From assembly GCF_023898315.1 (NCBI RefSeq), contig NC_064621.1, forward strand, positions 130,694,521 to 130,758,520: DNA of 64,000 bases, read 5' to 3'. The position numbers and the translations under genes are program-made. Positions 1 through 9,228 of the stretch are shown here, piece by piece. Under the pieces are notes generated by a model. It was not told the DNA's origin, did not search any database, and worked only from the letters and a program-made list of their open reading frames with translations. How positions within the stretch are numbered: position 1 is the stretch's first letter; each line of letters starts with the position of its first letter. The DNA comes from Schistocerca nitens. Its lineage: Eukaryota > Arthropoda > Insecta > Orthoptera > Acrididae.

Positions 1-597
1 TGGAAATGCATCTGAAAGTACTCCGGTCTGAGACACTACAAAACAGTCATCGAACCCAAATATCTTTATGGGCTGCAGTACACATTATAAATACACAGAA
101 AGGTACTGAATAATTTCAAAAGAAAAAGAAAAGTAGTCAGGAAACTTTTAGGTCCAGTCTGTACTGAGGCAGGAACTTATAGACAATGCGCAAGCAGAAA
201 ACTCTGCAAAGTATGCCAACTATTATCGACATACCAAAAAACTCAGACTAAAATTCTATGGGCTTGTTATATCAATGGCAGAAACCAGATTAAATAGACA
301 GATTATGGAACTCCTCGAAACTTGCACGAAAGCATAAAGTGAAACAATGAAATAGATCGGTGCAGTTAAAGAAGCAAGAATAACACGTTGTTGTTCTAGA
401 CATAAACATTTTCAGGCAGAAAATTTACGACTGGGCAGCTGACCTGGCAAAAACCCAAGAATAGCGGAACAACTTACTGACGAGCGCAGTAGAGCCAATT
501 CCGAGAGAGTGAAAGGTCTATGGCCACAAAGAAAAGCAAAATTGAAACTCCGAAAGTGTCCTTGTTGTACAAAGCATGGTCCAATAGGATCCAAATG
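1..597 (+). pseudogene. Decayed 3' end of a non-LTR retrotransposon (LINE) ORF2
   Basis: Conceptual reading across several stops and frame changes gives pieces typical of the region after the reverse transcriptase domain of arthropod LINEs: KTVIEPKYLYG (about 42-72), RKLLGPV (about 138-158), a TKILWACY stretch (about 250) and a basic serine-rich tail DERSRANSERVKGLW (about 479-523). The reverse transcriptase itself would lie left of the window edge. There is no open frame, so this is a dead copy. Identification is from remembered family patterns. The right limit is set at the last recognisable codons. Confidence 0.55.
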
Positions 598-1029
598 AGA
601 AAAGTAGCAATAATATCGTCACATCGTAAACACAGTCAAGTGCAACTCCGAAAGCATGGTCGCCAGTGAAGTACAACGCTTTGTCCTGACAGCTTTTTAT
701 TACTGATACCAATATACGGGCTGATCGGAACTGAAATCCTAAACGGAGCGCGGTGCTAGTAATACAGAACATACAAACATTACAAATGTCGAGTACATTC
801 CAGGAATGATGAAATGTAATTAACAATTAACAACTCGTAGTCGGGTTTGAACTGGCAACCGACAGTACACCAGACAGTGGCACCAAGTGCTACGCTACAG
901 TGCGTGCAGTATAACTCCTGGAAAATTATGTACTCACTAAATTTATTGTGGAAAAATGTTCGTTCTTTCGTAGAGGCAAACACCGAAATTGACAGAGATG
1001 TTTTTTTTACTTCTGTTTAATAAACGTAA
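598..1029. other. Unassigned sequence with a weak tRNA-like box
   Basis: No gene or known element is seen. On the minus strand around 842-854 there is a B-box-like motif (CCAGTTCAAACCC) with tRNA-like spacing to about 905, which may be an old SINE head. No target duplication was found. Confidence 0.3.
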
Positions 1030-1031
1030 TA

Positions 1032-2453
1032 CACTCCTGGAAATTGAAATAAGGACACCGTGAATTCATTGTCCCAGGAAGGGGAAACTTTATTGACACA
1101 TTCCTGGGGTCAGATACATCACATGATCACACTGACAGAACCACAGGCACATAGACACAGGCAACAGAGCATGCACAATGTCGGCACTAGTACAGTGTAT
1201 ATCCACCTTTCGCAGCAATGCAGGCTGCTATTCTCCCATGGAGACGATCGTAGAGATGCTGGATGTAGTCCTGTGGAACGGCTTGCCATGCCATTTCCAC
1301 CTGGCGCCTCAGTTGGACCAGCGTTCGTGCTGGACGTGCAGACCGCGTGAGACGACGCTTCATCCAGTCCCAAACATGCTCAATGGGGGACAGATCCGGA
1401 GATCTTGCTGGCCAGGGTAGTTGACTTACACCTTCTAGAGCACGTTGGGTGGCACGGGATATATGCGGACGTGCATTGTCCTGTTGGAACAGCAAGTTCC
1501 CTTGCCGGTCTAGGAATGGTAGAACGATGGGTTCGATGACGGTTTGGATGTACCGTGCACTATTCAGTGTCCCCTCGACGATCACCAGTGGTGTACGGCC
1601 AGTGTAGGAGATCGCTCCCCACACCATGATGCCGGGTGTTGGCCCTGTGTGCCTCGGTCGTATGCAGTCCTGATTGTGGCGCTCACCTGCACGGCGCCAA
1701 ACACGCATACGACCATCATTGGCACCAAGGCAGAAGCGACTCTCATCGCTGAAGACGACACGTCTCCATTCGTCCCTCCATTCACGCCTGTCGCGACACC
1801 ACTGGAGGCGGGCTGCACGATGTTGGGGCGTGAGCGGAAGACGGCCTAACGGTGTGCGGGACCGTAGCCCAGCTTCATGGAGACGGTTGCGAATGGTCCT
1901 CGCCGATACCCCAGGAGCAATAGTGTCCCTAATTTGCTGGGAAGTGGCGGTGCGGTCCCCTACGGCACTGCGTAGGATCCTACGGTCTTGGCGTGCATCC
2001 GTGCGTCGCTGCGGTCCGGTCCCAGGTCGATGGGCACGTGCACCTTCCGCCGACCACTGGCGACAACATCGATGTACTGTGGAGACCTCACGCCCCACGT
2101 GTTGAGCAATTCGGCGGTACGTCCACCCGGCCTCCCGCATGCCCACTATACGCTCTCGCTCAAAGTCCGTCAACTGCACATACGGTTCACGTCCACGCTG
2201 TCGCGGCATGGTACCAGTGTTAAAGACTGCGATGGAGCTCCGTATGCCACGGCAAACTGGCTGACACTGACGGCGGTGGTGCACAAATGCTGCGCAGCTA
2301 GCGCCATTCGACGGCCAACACCGCGGTTCCTGGTGTGCCCGCTGTGCCGTGCGTGTGATCATTGCTTGTACAGCCCTATCGCAGTGTCCGGAGCAAGTAT
2401 GATGGCTCTGACACACCGGTGTCAATGTGTTCTTTTTTCCATTTCCAGGAGTG
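1032..2453 (-). mobile_element. Complete Tc1-like DNA transposon, copy 1
   Basis: The 1422 bp element is bounded by TA at 1030-1031 and 2454-2455, the target duplication expected for Tc1/mariner elements. The ends are imperfect inverted repeats of about 28 bp starting CACTCCTGGAAAT at 1032 and ending ATTTCCAGGAGTG at 2453. It carries one intact transposase gene on the minus strand. A second copy of exactly the same length lies at 55036-56457. Confidence 0.95.
1187..2209 (-). CDS. Tc1-like transposase, intact (copy 1)
   Basis: The open frame could extend to 2425 (412 codons), but the start at 2209 is preferred. It gives 340 residues, the usual Tc1 transposase length, and begins MPRQRG just before the first helix-turn-helix (about residues 12-52). 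A second helix-turn-helix follows at about 72-115. Catalytic residues by position are D155 in FSDESRF, D244 in QQDNARPH and E277 in SPIEHVW. D244 and E277 are separated by 32 residues, where 34 is usual for Tc1. The protein would bind the terminal repeats and cut and paste the element at TA sites. No stop or frameshift is present, so it may be functional. It differs from the copy at 55191-56213 at seven residues. Confidence 0.92.
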   Translation of the reverse strand: MPRQRGREPYVQLTDFERERIVGMREAGWTYRRIAQHVGREVSTVHRCCRQWSAEGARAHRPGTGPQRRTDARQDRRILRSAVGDRTATSQQIRDTIAPGVSARTIRNRLHEAGLRSRTPLGRLPLTPQHRAARLQWCRDRREWRDEWRRVVFSDESRFCLGANDGRMRVWRRAGERHNQDCIRPRHTGPTPGIMVWGAISYTGRTPLVIVEGTLNSARYIQTVIEPIVLPFLDRQGNLLFQQDNARPHISRATQRALEGVSQLPWPARSPDLSPIEHVWDWMKRRLTRSARPARTLVQLRRQVEMAWQAVPQDYIQHLYDRLHGRIAACIAAKGGYTLY

Positions 2454-2455
2454 TA

Positions 2456-2570
2456 TATGTAAAAAGTTGCCTATTTGAGCCGATATTGACTGTCTTTATT
2501 TCATAATGAGTTGCATCACCATATTTCAATGCAACAAGCGACCAACCACATTGTCAGCTGATTTAATGCT
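2456..2570. other. Short unassigned spacer
   Basis: Sequence between the Tc1 element and the target duplication of the next SINE; nothing recognised. Confidence 0.5.
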
Positions 2571-2583
2571 AGTAACATGTTAA

Positions 2584-2817
2584 ATAAATGTCGTGTAACT
2601 AGGGCCTCCCTTCTAGTAGACCGTTCGCCGGGTGCAAGTCTTTCGATTTGACGCCACTTCGGTCACTTGCGCGTCTATGGGGATGAAATGATGATGATTA
2701 GGACAACACAACATCCAGGCCCTGAGCGGAGAAAATCTCGGAACCAGCCGGGAATCGAACCCGGTCCCTTAGGATTGACATTCTGTCGCCCTGACCACTC
2801 AGCTACCGGTGGCGAAC
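2584..2817 (-). mobile_element. SINE, family C (tRNA-headed)
   Basis: Flanked by imperfect 13 bp direct repeats at 2571-2583 and 2818-2830 (two mismatches). On the minus strand it starts with a tRNA-like head (GGTAGCTGAGTGGTCAG A box; GGGTTCGATTCCCGG B box) and ends in a non-tRNA body. A more degraded relative in the opposite orientation lies at 57860-58095. It is non-coding and would need a LINE for mobilisation. Confidence 0.85.
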
Positions 2818-2830
2818 AGTAACGTGTTGA

Positions 2831-3145
2831 TAGAGTATCTATTTTTCTCTAGTATGCCTAAATGTTCACTATGGATTTAATTTACGATGTTGTTGTCAGC
2901 ATGTACGCTTAGATAAATATTAAAGCAGAGTACATGAACTGACGCTCACTCTAAGTGATATATTTCCACTGGGGCCACTGGAGCCACAATTGGCAGGTCG
3001 GTTCTAATTTTCTTTCAAGCTTTGTGACGTAAGTTTTCATTGATTCCTGTAAGTTACTCACTGTGAATACCTTCATGATGGTCACAAGCAGCTTCTATTA
3101 TTGTCTTTCCAACTACACTAGCTCTTCGTTTCTGATGTACTCTAC
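2831..3145. other. Unassigned AT-rich sequence
   Basis: No ORF, repeat or RNA gene could be recognised. Confidence 0.5.
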
Positions 3146-3169
3146 ACAGTGTATCTCAAACCTTTTTGG

Positions 3170-3400
3170 TCAAAATGAAATGAAAAAAGGTGATACTAGA
3201 GAACCAATGGTCGAGAATGCATACCTACTGTGTACAACGAATAATAACAACGTAGCACGTAGTAACTGCTCAAAGTGACGACCACTAGTTTGAATGCATT
3301 TATTGCAACGACACGTTGCAGTTCTGCTGCATGCTCGCAAAGATCCCCGGTGTCTGTTGTACACTGGAACAGGAAGAGGGTGATAAACAGCGTATAACCC
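3170..3400 (-). pseudogene. Mirrored C-terminal fragment of the mariner-like transposase
   Basis: On the minus strand this translates to a decayed C terminus ending CIQTSGRHFEQLL (about 3258-3296). It is homologous to the plus-strand end at about 4577-4616 (CTETGDCHFEQLL). It lies head to head with the plus-strand transposase, so the two form a large diverged palindrome. Confidence 0.6.
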
Positions 3401-3603
3401 TGAACGTCAAACAGACGTGCTGCAACCATCTTAGATCACAGAACGTGTGTCATATGACGAGCATATGTATCGCACTGGTGCATTAACCTGTGCAGCACGC
3501 TCACCACTATCCCTGGCGCCAGTTGTCCATTCCATCAGACAGCTTATGGGTGTGTTCATGGTGAGGAGTGTTACTGTATACAGTGCAGGACGCTTAGTCA
3601 AAG

Positions 3604-4619
3604 ATGAAACGTTATCGTCACGAGAGTTGGCAGACATGCATTCAGTGTATGGTTCGGCAGGATGTAGGGACACCCTTAAAACAGCAAGAATGTACAGAGA
3701 ACGCTTTCCCAACAGGCGTCATCGTAGTTGGAAGAAGTTTATATTCGTGGATACCTGCTTACGAGAGACAGGGTCGTTCACGCCACAGAGAGCCGACTAA
3801 ACTTTCCGCCAAAGTCATGTCCGAACAGTAGACTTTTGAGGACGTGTGTTGGACCATGTGGCCGACCACCCGTCAACTTGCCCGAAGGACAGCACTGATG
3901 GAACAGGTATTGCATCCGTATGATAAAGAAGGTGTGTTAAGTTGTGGGACCGACGGATTTTGATACCTGTGTTCACTTCTGTAAATGGATTATCGACCGC
4001 AATGCTGTACTGCCGAACTTCGCACAGTTTATATTGTTCACAGATGAGGCCTCATTCACCCGCGACATCCATGTCTGGGATGAGGACAAGCCCCACGCCA
4101 TTCACATCGGTGGCCACCACCAAAGATTCTCTGTCAATGTAAGGGTCGTCATTGTCCAAGATCACCGGGCAGGATCTTATTTGCTGCCTCTCCATTTGAC
4201 TGGTCCACGTTATTTGGTGTTCCTGCCAGATATTCTGCCACAGTTCTTGGAGACTGTACTCATTGTTGTCCACGAAAAGATGTTGTTTCAACGCCACTGT
4301 GCAGCAGCAGACTTCAGTGATAATGTCCGCCAGGGCCCGAAAAACACATACCGTCATCACTGGATCGGAATGTGAGGTTCTGTCCCATGGCTAAAGCGTT
4401 CGCCGGATCTCATGCACCCAGACTTTTGCCTGTGAAGTTATTTCAAGACATTGATGCATGATACCTCCGTAGGAACGGATGAAGACAAGCTTGCTAGGGC
4501 TCAAACTTCCTGTCTCCTGGTACAAGAGACACATGGGATCTTGGGGAGAGTGCGGCAGAACTTCTTGCACAGTTGCCATGCATGCACTGAGACTGGCGAT
4601 TGTCACTTTGAACAATTAC
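3604..4619 (+). pseudogene. Mariner-like (DD41D group) transposase, inactivated
   Basis: The start at 3604 is supported by the copy at 51882 (shared AGTCAAAGATG context). Recognisable pieces in order are YRERFPNRRH (helix-turn-helix region, about 3690-3725), FTDEASF with the first catalytic D (about 4038-4060), a decayed second catalytic block near 4290-4320 where the expected HDGAPAH is lost, KRSPDL then HPDFCL (about 4396-4431), and the terminal HFEQLL. At least one frameshift near 3620 and several stops are present. It cannot make an active transposase. Confidence 0.75.
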
Positions 4620-4745
4620 TATGATCTTCGTTGTTTTTATGCGGTGTACGCTGTTATGTCCATTGACTCCTTGTTTCAATGTAATCGGTTGTGGATCGAC
4701 TATCATCTATTTCAATTTGACCCAGAAGGTTTGAGACACCTTTTA

Positions 4746-5934
4746 CTTACCGGACATGTTATTACGGTTTGTTTTTCTTACTTACAAGTGATTTATTTTG
4801 TGTGTAATCTTGTTGTTATAATAACATAGCGAGAAAACTTTTCATATTGGTTAAGGCGTGGTAATGGGTGGTAATCCACAAAGTGAATAATCAGGGAGCC
4901 ATGCGTGATTCAAGGTACACACATAATACAGGGCGGTGACACGTTATTTCACCTCCCTATGGCATATTACCCATGTGCAAAAACTATCACTTGTCTGACC
5001 TTGAAAGCATATTCTTCTATCTATGGTGTCGACTATAAGCTTATATTTGCATCATGCGTGACATCTTAGCTCATTTTTCACGTTGCCTGACCAGTGTCAA
5101 TGAGATGTTCCATGCATACGTAAGGTGTCTATTATTTATTGAAGACTTCTTAACAGATCCTCAAACCATAGGAGTTACTGAACTGGAATGAGAGGGAAAA
5201 CATTTATGGAAATTATTAGACACATCTATAGTGCTAATATTAATAAAGTATTATATTTTTTTGAGCATTAGAGGTACATAGTTCAGTGAATTAATGCAGA
5301 AAAAAACAGTATTTAATCAATAGTTACAAAACATGTTGGAAAGCTAAGATATTTTATACAGATTTGCCCACGATTAAATGAGATTTATTCAGTGATATTT
5401 CCGGTGTGGCAATTGCGCGGACTGGAAATAGAATTCAGTGACTGGATACGCTTGCTGACAGAGTACTTTATATTAGCCTAAAACTTTTCGGATATTTTTT
5501 TTGTTTTTATCCGTATACAATAAATGAATAAAGTGGGGTCAGTGTTCTAACTCATTCCGAGTTGTTCCATTTGATTCAGGTGGTGACTCTGGACGGGTCT
5601 TTTCATTCCAGGAACGTAAATGTCCACAAAACATTGTCTCACAAATGCTGTTTCGTGGCAGGGTGTATTTACATGTTGATACAATCATCGCCTCCGATCT
5701 GTTCCCCTACTGTATTCTGAAAACAGTACTGTAAAATGTATACACATTCTTACGCAATTAGAAATATTTTAAGCGCAATAAAGGGATCACACGATAAAGA
5801 CGAAAATCTCTTCCGTACCGTAATACCACCTCTTCCGTACATTACAGTTGGCACTACAAATGGTGGCAGTGGATATTCTCAGTACAATCGACAAACCCAA
5901 CAAATCCTTTCATCAGATTCACACACAGTGTAGG
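4746..5934. other. Unassigned AT-rich stretch
   Basis: About 1.2 kb with only short chance ORFs (the longest 65 codons at 5736-5933). No transposase, reverse transcriptase, SINE head or terminal repeat was recognised. Confidence 0.5.
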
Positions 5935-6300
5935 GTGATTAACGACTCGAATGCAGTGTTTACCCGTCGTTTTCTGTCCTGTGATGCTGCCATTTGCAGC
6001 ACTTCAAACGTCAATTAGCAGTGACTACAGAAATGTGTTGGTTATGAGTAGCAGCTCGACCGTAGTACCCCATTCTTTTTAACTCCCTACGCACAATTAT
6101 TGGGTTAGATGGACTGCTGGTAGTACTCACGAGTGATTCGTTTCGCTTATTTTATGCGATATTTTACGATCATCTTCCACAATGCTCGACAGCCCCTCTC
6201 CGTCAGTACTTGAGGTCTTGTTGCAAGTCGCTGAGGGCTGATTGTACAAACATTGCTGGCTGGAGATCAATTTTGATGTTAGTTCATAAATTGAACTCTG
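5935..6300 (-). pseudogene. Fragment of a Tc1-like transposase
   Basis: Read on the minus strand with stops and frame changes, it gives SIVEDDRK (about 6168-6190) followed by a second helix-turn-helix remnant, then YGRAATHNQHISVV (about 6020-6065) and RLKCCKW. This is the usual Tc1 order of DNA-binding domain then the linker before the first catalytic residue. The catalytic domain is missing to the left. Neither element end was found. Confidence 0.6.
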
Positions 6301-6676
6301 TCAGGACTCCGGTCTATTGTACAGTACTAAACAGGGACCCACCAAAGTAGGCTCAGTGTTGATCTAAGGTAGAAAGAAATATGCTTGCATAAATTGTCCA
6401 TCGTCACGACTATCACGCTTCGAACGCGGATATTAACCGTACATCGTACATGCACAGTATTTATGGTCAGAAGTGTCATGTTATGAAGATGAAGGAAAAA
6501 GAAAACAGAAAAATAACCAACTTCGAACATCTACCCATACAAAAAAAGATTTTTTGCTGGACATCGTATTGAGCCAATATAATGACACAACAGAATAAGG
6601 AAACAAACTGATAAAGTTGCTACGAACAACATCTGGACTTTCTTCGTAGAAAGAGTTTCATCCCGAAGTTACGTGC
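6301..6676. other. Unassigned sequence
   Basis: Nothing recognised on either strand. Confidence 0.5.
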
Positions 6677-6686
6677 GATGCTTTTT

Positions 6687-6848
6687 ACAAATGGTTCAAA
6701 TGGCTCTGAGCACTATGCGACTTAACTTCTGAGGTCATCAGTCGCCTAGAACTTAGAACTAATTAAACCTAACGAACCTAAGGACATCGCACACATCCAT
6801 GCCCGAGGCAGGATTCGAACCTGCGGCCGTAGCGGTCGCTCGGCTCCA
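6687..6848 (-). mobile_element. SINE, family A, 5' truncated
   Basis: Flanked by a perfect 10 bp duplication (GATGCTTTTT at 6677-6686 and 6849-6858). On the minus strand it has the B-box segment GCAGGTTCGAATCCTGCC and the family tail ending CCATTTG. The first part of the tRNA-like head is missing, as expected for incomplete reverse transcription. Confidence 0.88.
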
Positions 6849-6921
6849 GATGCTTTTTGCATTTTAATACGCTCTGGTTAAGCTTAGTGTCTGAGTTTGC
6901 TTCCACATTTTACGAAAGTCA

Positions 6922-7228
6922 TCAGTGAAAATTCCTAAATATCTCTGCACTTTTCCCACGAGGAGATATGAGGATATGGGTACAGTCTACAGCGCTTAAA
7001 ACACCAGGGAAACGTGATATTTCATCAAAATCATGTTGCGATTTCGTCGTGTTATATTCTTCCGTAGGTGCGTAGGTATTTTGATGAATTCTTTCTTGAG
7101 TTAGGCAGTGCACGCTGATACCTTGAGGACAAATCTGCAATATTTTGTAAACATACTGTATGTCGGACAAATCGCGAATAATCATCTGAAAGCTTCCCGT
7201 AGCACATAATCTTAATGTAAAACGTAGC
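6922..7228 (-). pseudogene. PIF/Harbinger transposase fragment
   Basis: The minus-strand reading contains LCATGSFQ (helix-turn-helix region), then ISRFPGVLSAVDCTHI. In that block AVDCTHI carries the first acidic residue of the DDE triad of Harbinger nucleases. The fragment ends in AEIFRN. The rest of the nuclease domain is absent on the left, and the N-terminal side is cut off at about 7229 where a LINE begins. The open frame continues into the LINE only by chance. Confidence 0.7.
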
Positions 7229-7233
7229 ATGCG

Positions 7234-8066
7234 CAATGGAGTCAGTGGCTTCCATGCGGCTTTTCGCGGATGATGCTGTAGTATACATAGAAATTGCAGC
7301 ATTACGAAATTGCAGCGAAATGCAGGAATATCTGCAGCGGATAGGCACTTGGTGCATGGAGTGTCAACTAACCCTTACCATAGACAAATGTAATGTATTG
7401 CGAATTCATAGAAAGAAGGATCCTTTATTGTATGATTACATGATAGCGGAACAAACACTGGTTGCAGTTATTTCTGTAAAATATCTGGGAGTACGCGTAC
7501 GGAACGATTTGAAGTGGAATGGTCATATAAAATTAATTGTTGGTAAGGCGGGTGCCAGGTTGAGATTCATTGGGAGAGTCCTTAGAAAATGTAGTCCATC
7601 AGCAAAGGGGGTGGCTTACAAAACACTCGTTCCACCTATAGTTGAGTATTGCTCATCAGTGTGGGATCCGTACCAGGTCGGGTTGACAGAGCAGATAGAG
7701 AAGATCCAAAGAAGAGCGGCGCGTTTCGTCACAGGGTTATTTGGTAAGCGTGATAGCGTTACGGAGATGTTTAGCAAATTCAAGTGGCAGACTCTGCAAG
7801 AAGGCGCTCTGCATCGCTGTGTAGCTTGCTGTCCAGGTTTCGAGAAGGTGCGATTCTGGATGAGGTATCGAATATATTGCTTCCCCCTACTTATACCTCC
7901 CGAGGAGATCACGAATGTAAAATCAGAGAGATTCGAGCGCGCACGGAGGCTTTCCGGCAGTCGCTCTTCCTTCGAACCATACGCGACTGGAACAGGAAAG
8001 GGAGGTAATGACAGTGACACACCCTTGGGTGGCTTGAGGAGTATAAATGTAGATGTAGATGTAGGC
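7234..8066 (+). mobile_element. Jockey-like LINE, 5'-truncated copy
   Basis: The 3' part of a LINE, ending in GTAGATGTAGATGTAG (about 8049-8064). It starts within the reverse transcriptase at the catalytic FADDAVVY box. The same family, also truncated, occurs at 19503, 38532, 42041, 52505, 57505 and 61281. No convincing target duplication is seen; the left junction abuts a Harbinger fragment. Confidence 0.85.
7236..8008 (+). pseudogene. C-terminal part of LINE reverse transcriptase, one frameshift
   Basis: The frame from 7236 reads FADDAVVY (reverse transcriptase catalytic box, about 7260-7284), then the thumb and C-terminal region with CNVLRIHRKKDP, VKYLGVRVRNDLKWN, YKTLVPPIVEYCSSVWDPYQ and RRAARFVTGLF. 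Near 7795 the family frame shifts by one base into the overlapping frame that ends DWNRKGR at 8008. The N-terminal reverse transcriptase motifs and the endonuclease are missing, so the protein is not functional. Confidence 0.85.
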
Positions 8067-8966
8067 TGGTTTCTTTTTATGGTCTCATCAGATTCGTACT
8101 CCCTCAACATTAGTTCTGGCAGCTGCGCAGTAAATTTTTTTCCAAACTTAAATGATTCATCACTTAATTTAGAGAATGAGTTCGCCCATTATCGTCGTCA
8201 GCAGACACATTGTAAGACTCATATATCTGCACAGTAAATGAAAGGAAACAATAAAACGTAATTCACATCGTGTAAGTTTCTTGCACGCATAATGCTGCCC
8301 ACCTCACTGCCCCAGAACGATCAGAAAACGGAAACATTTACATGGTTTCAGAACGTAGCGTTGTTATAATTATATTTATGACTAATACAGGAGAGAAAGT
8401 AGTATCAAATGGGAAAAAATTCATGGATGTGGCCTGGTTTTGAACCTGAGTTACTTCATACGAGAAACTAAAAGGCAAGCACAGAGCTACCGAAACAGTT
8501 TGATGAATGTTGCCTACTACATAATAACGTGATAAACAACTTACGTATACTTGATTATTTCTTCATCAGTGCTCATGCAGTTGCCATAGCAGTTTAGTCA
8601 CGTTTTCGATAGTTCTTGATCCGAGATCATTTTCTGTGTTTTTTGTGTTTATACAATCAGTCCTAAGTGTTCTCATTCTCAGATACTGGATGAATACAGC
8701 CTGGCTACTTGGTTTTGCTACGGTTGTTCCTTTGTGATTTCATTTGACAATCACATCACCAACAGTCCACTTGGGGAGCACTATAAGGGTTGAAATATCC
8801 CTGGAGAATCTGTTATTTAGGTGACATACAATGAAAAGTCAACGTTCCAAGTCACTGAACTCTCTTGACTGATTAATTCTGCTGTTACTGCTTCTTTACT
8901 CAGAACTCTATACTCTTCCCCCCCTTTTATATTGGCGGGTCAGTTTCTGGTGATCTGGTCAGCATT
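8067..8966. other. Unassigned sequence, possible old tRNA-like SINE head
   Basis: No gene is recognised. On the minus strand about 8434-8505 there is an A-box-like GGTAGCTC and a B-box-like GGTTCAAAACC with tRNA-like spacing. This could be an old SINE head, but no tail or duplication supports it. Confidence 0.35.
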
Positions 8967-8978
8967 ACACAAGGGTGT

Positions 8979-9216
8979 TGGGTTGGCTTGTTTGGGGAAG
9001 GAGACCAGACAGTGAGGTCATCGGTCTCGTGGGATTAGGGAAGGACAGGGAAGGAAGTCGGTCGTGCCCTTTCAAGGGAGCCGTCCCGGCATTTGCCTGG
9101 AGCGATTTAAGGAAATCATAGAAAACCTAATTCATGATGGCCGGACGCGGGATTGAACCGTCGTCCTCCCGAACGCGAGTCCAGTTTGCTAGCCACTGCG
9201 CAGCCTTGCTCGGTAC
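8979..9216 (-). mobile_element. SINE, family B (tRNA-headed)
   Basis: Flanked by a perfect 12 bp duplication (ACACAAGGGTGT at 8967-8978 and 9217-9228). On the minus strand it begins CCGAGCAAGGCTGCGCAGTG, has the B box GACGGTTCAATCCCGCGTC, and ends in a CCAACCCAACA tail. The family recurs in nested form at 20780-21319. Confidence 0.92.
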
Positions 9217-9228
9217 ACACAAGGGTGT

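Larger units (their letters stand above)
3146..4740 (+). mobile_element. Decayed mariner-like element with mirrored ends
   Basis: The left end (3146 onward, TCTCAAACC) and right end (to 4740, GGTTTGAGACACC) are diverged inverted repeats. The left arm extends to about 3390 and includes, on the minus strand, a mirrored copy of the last codons of the transposase that lies on the plus strand at 3604-4619. Related copies are at 51691-54155 and, more distantly, 11555-13437 and 28978-29750. No TA duplication is clear. Confidence 0.7.

Noticed and set aside
1674-2105. Plus-strand 143-codon frame and others opposite the Tc1 transposase
   Set aside because: Shadow frames of a GC-rich coding sequence; the same shadows appear opposite copy 2.
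2210-2425. 72-codon N-terminal extension of the Tc1 transposase frame (also 56214-56429)
   Set aside because: It reaches into the terminal repeat region and is not part of the family protein; the shorter start gives the usual 340 residues.
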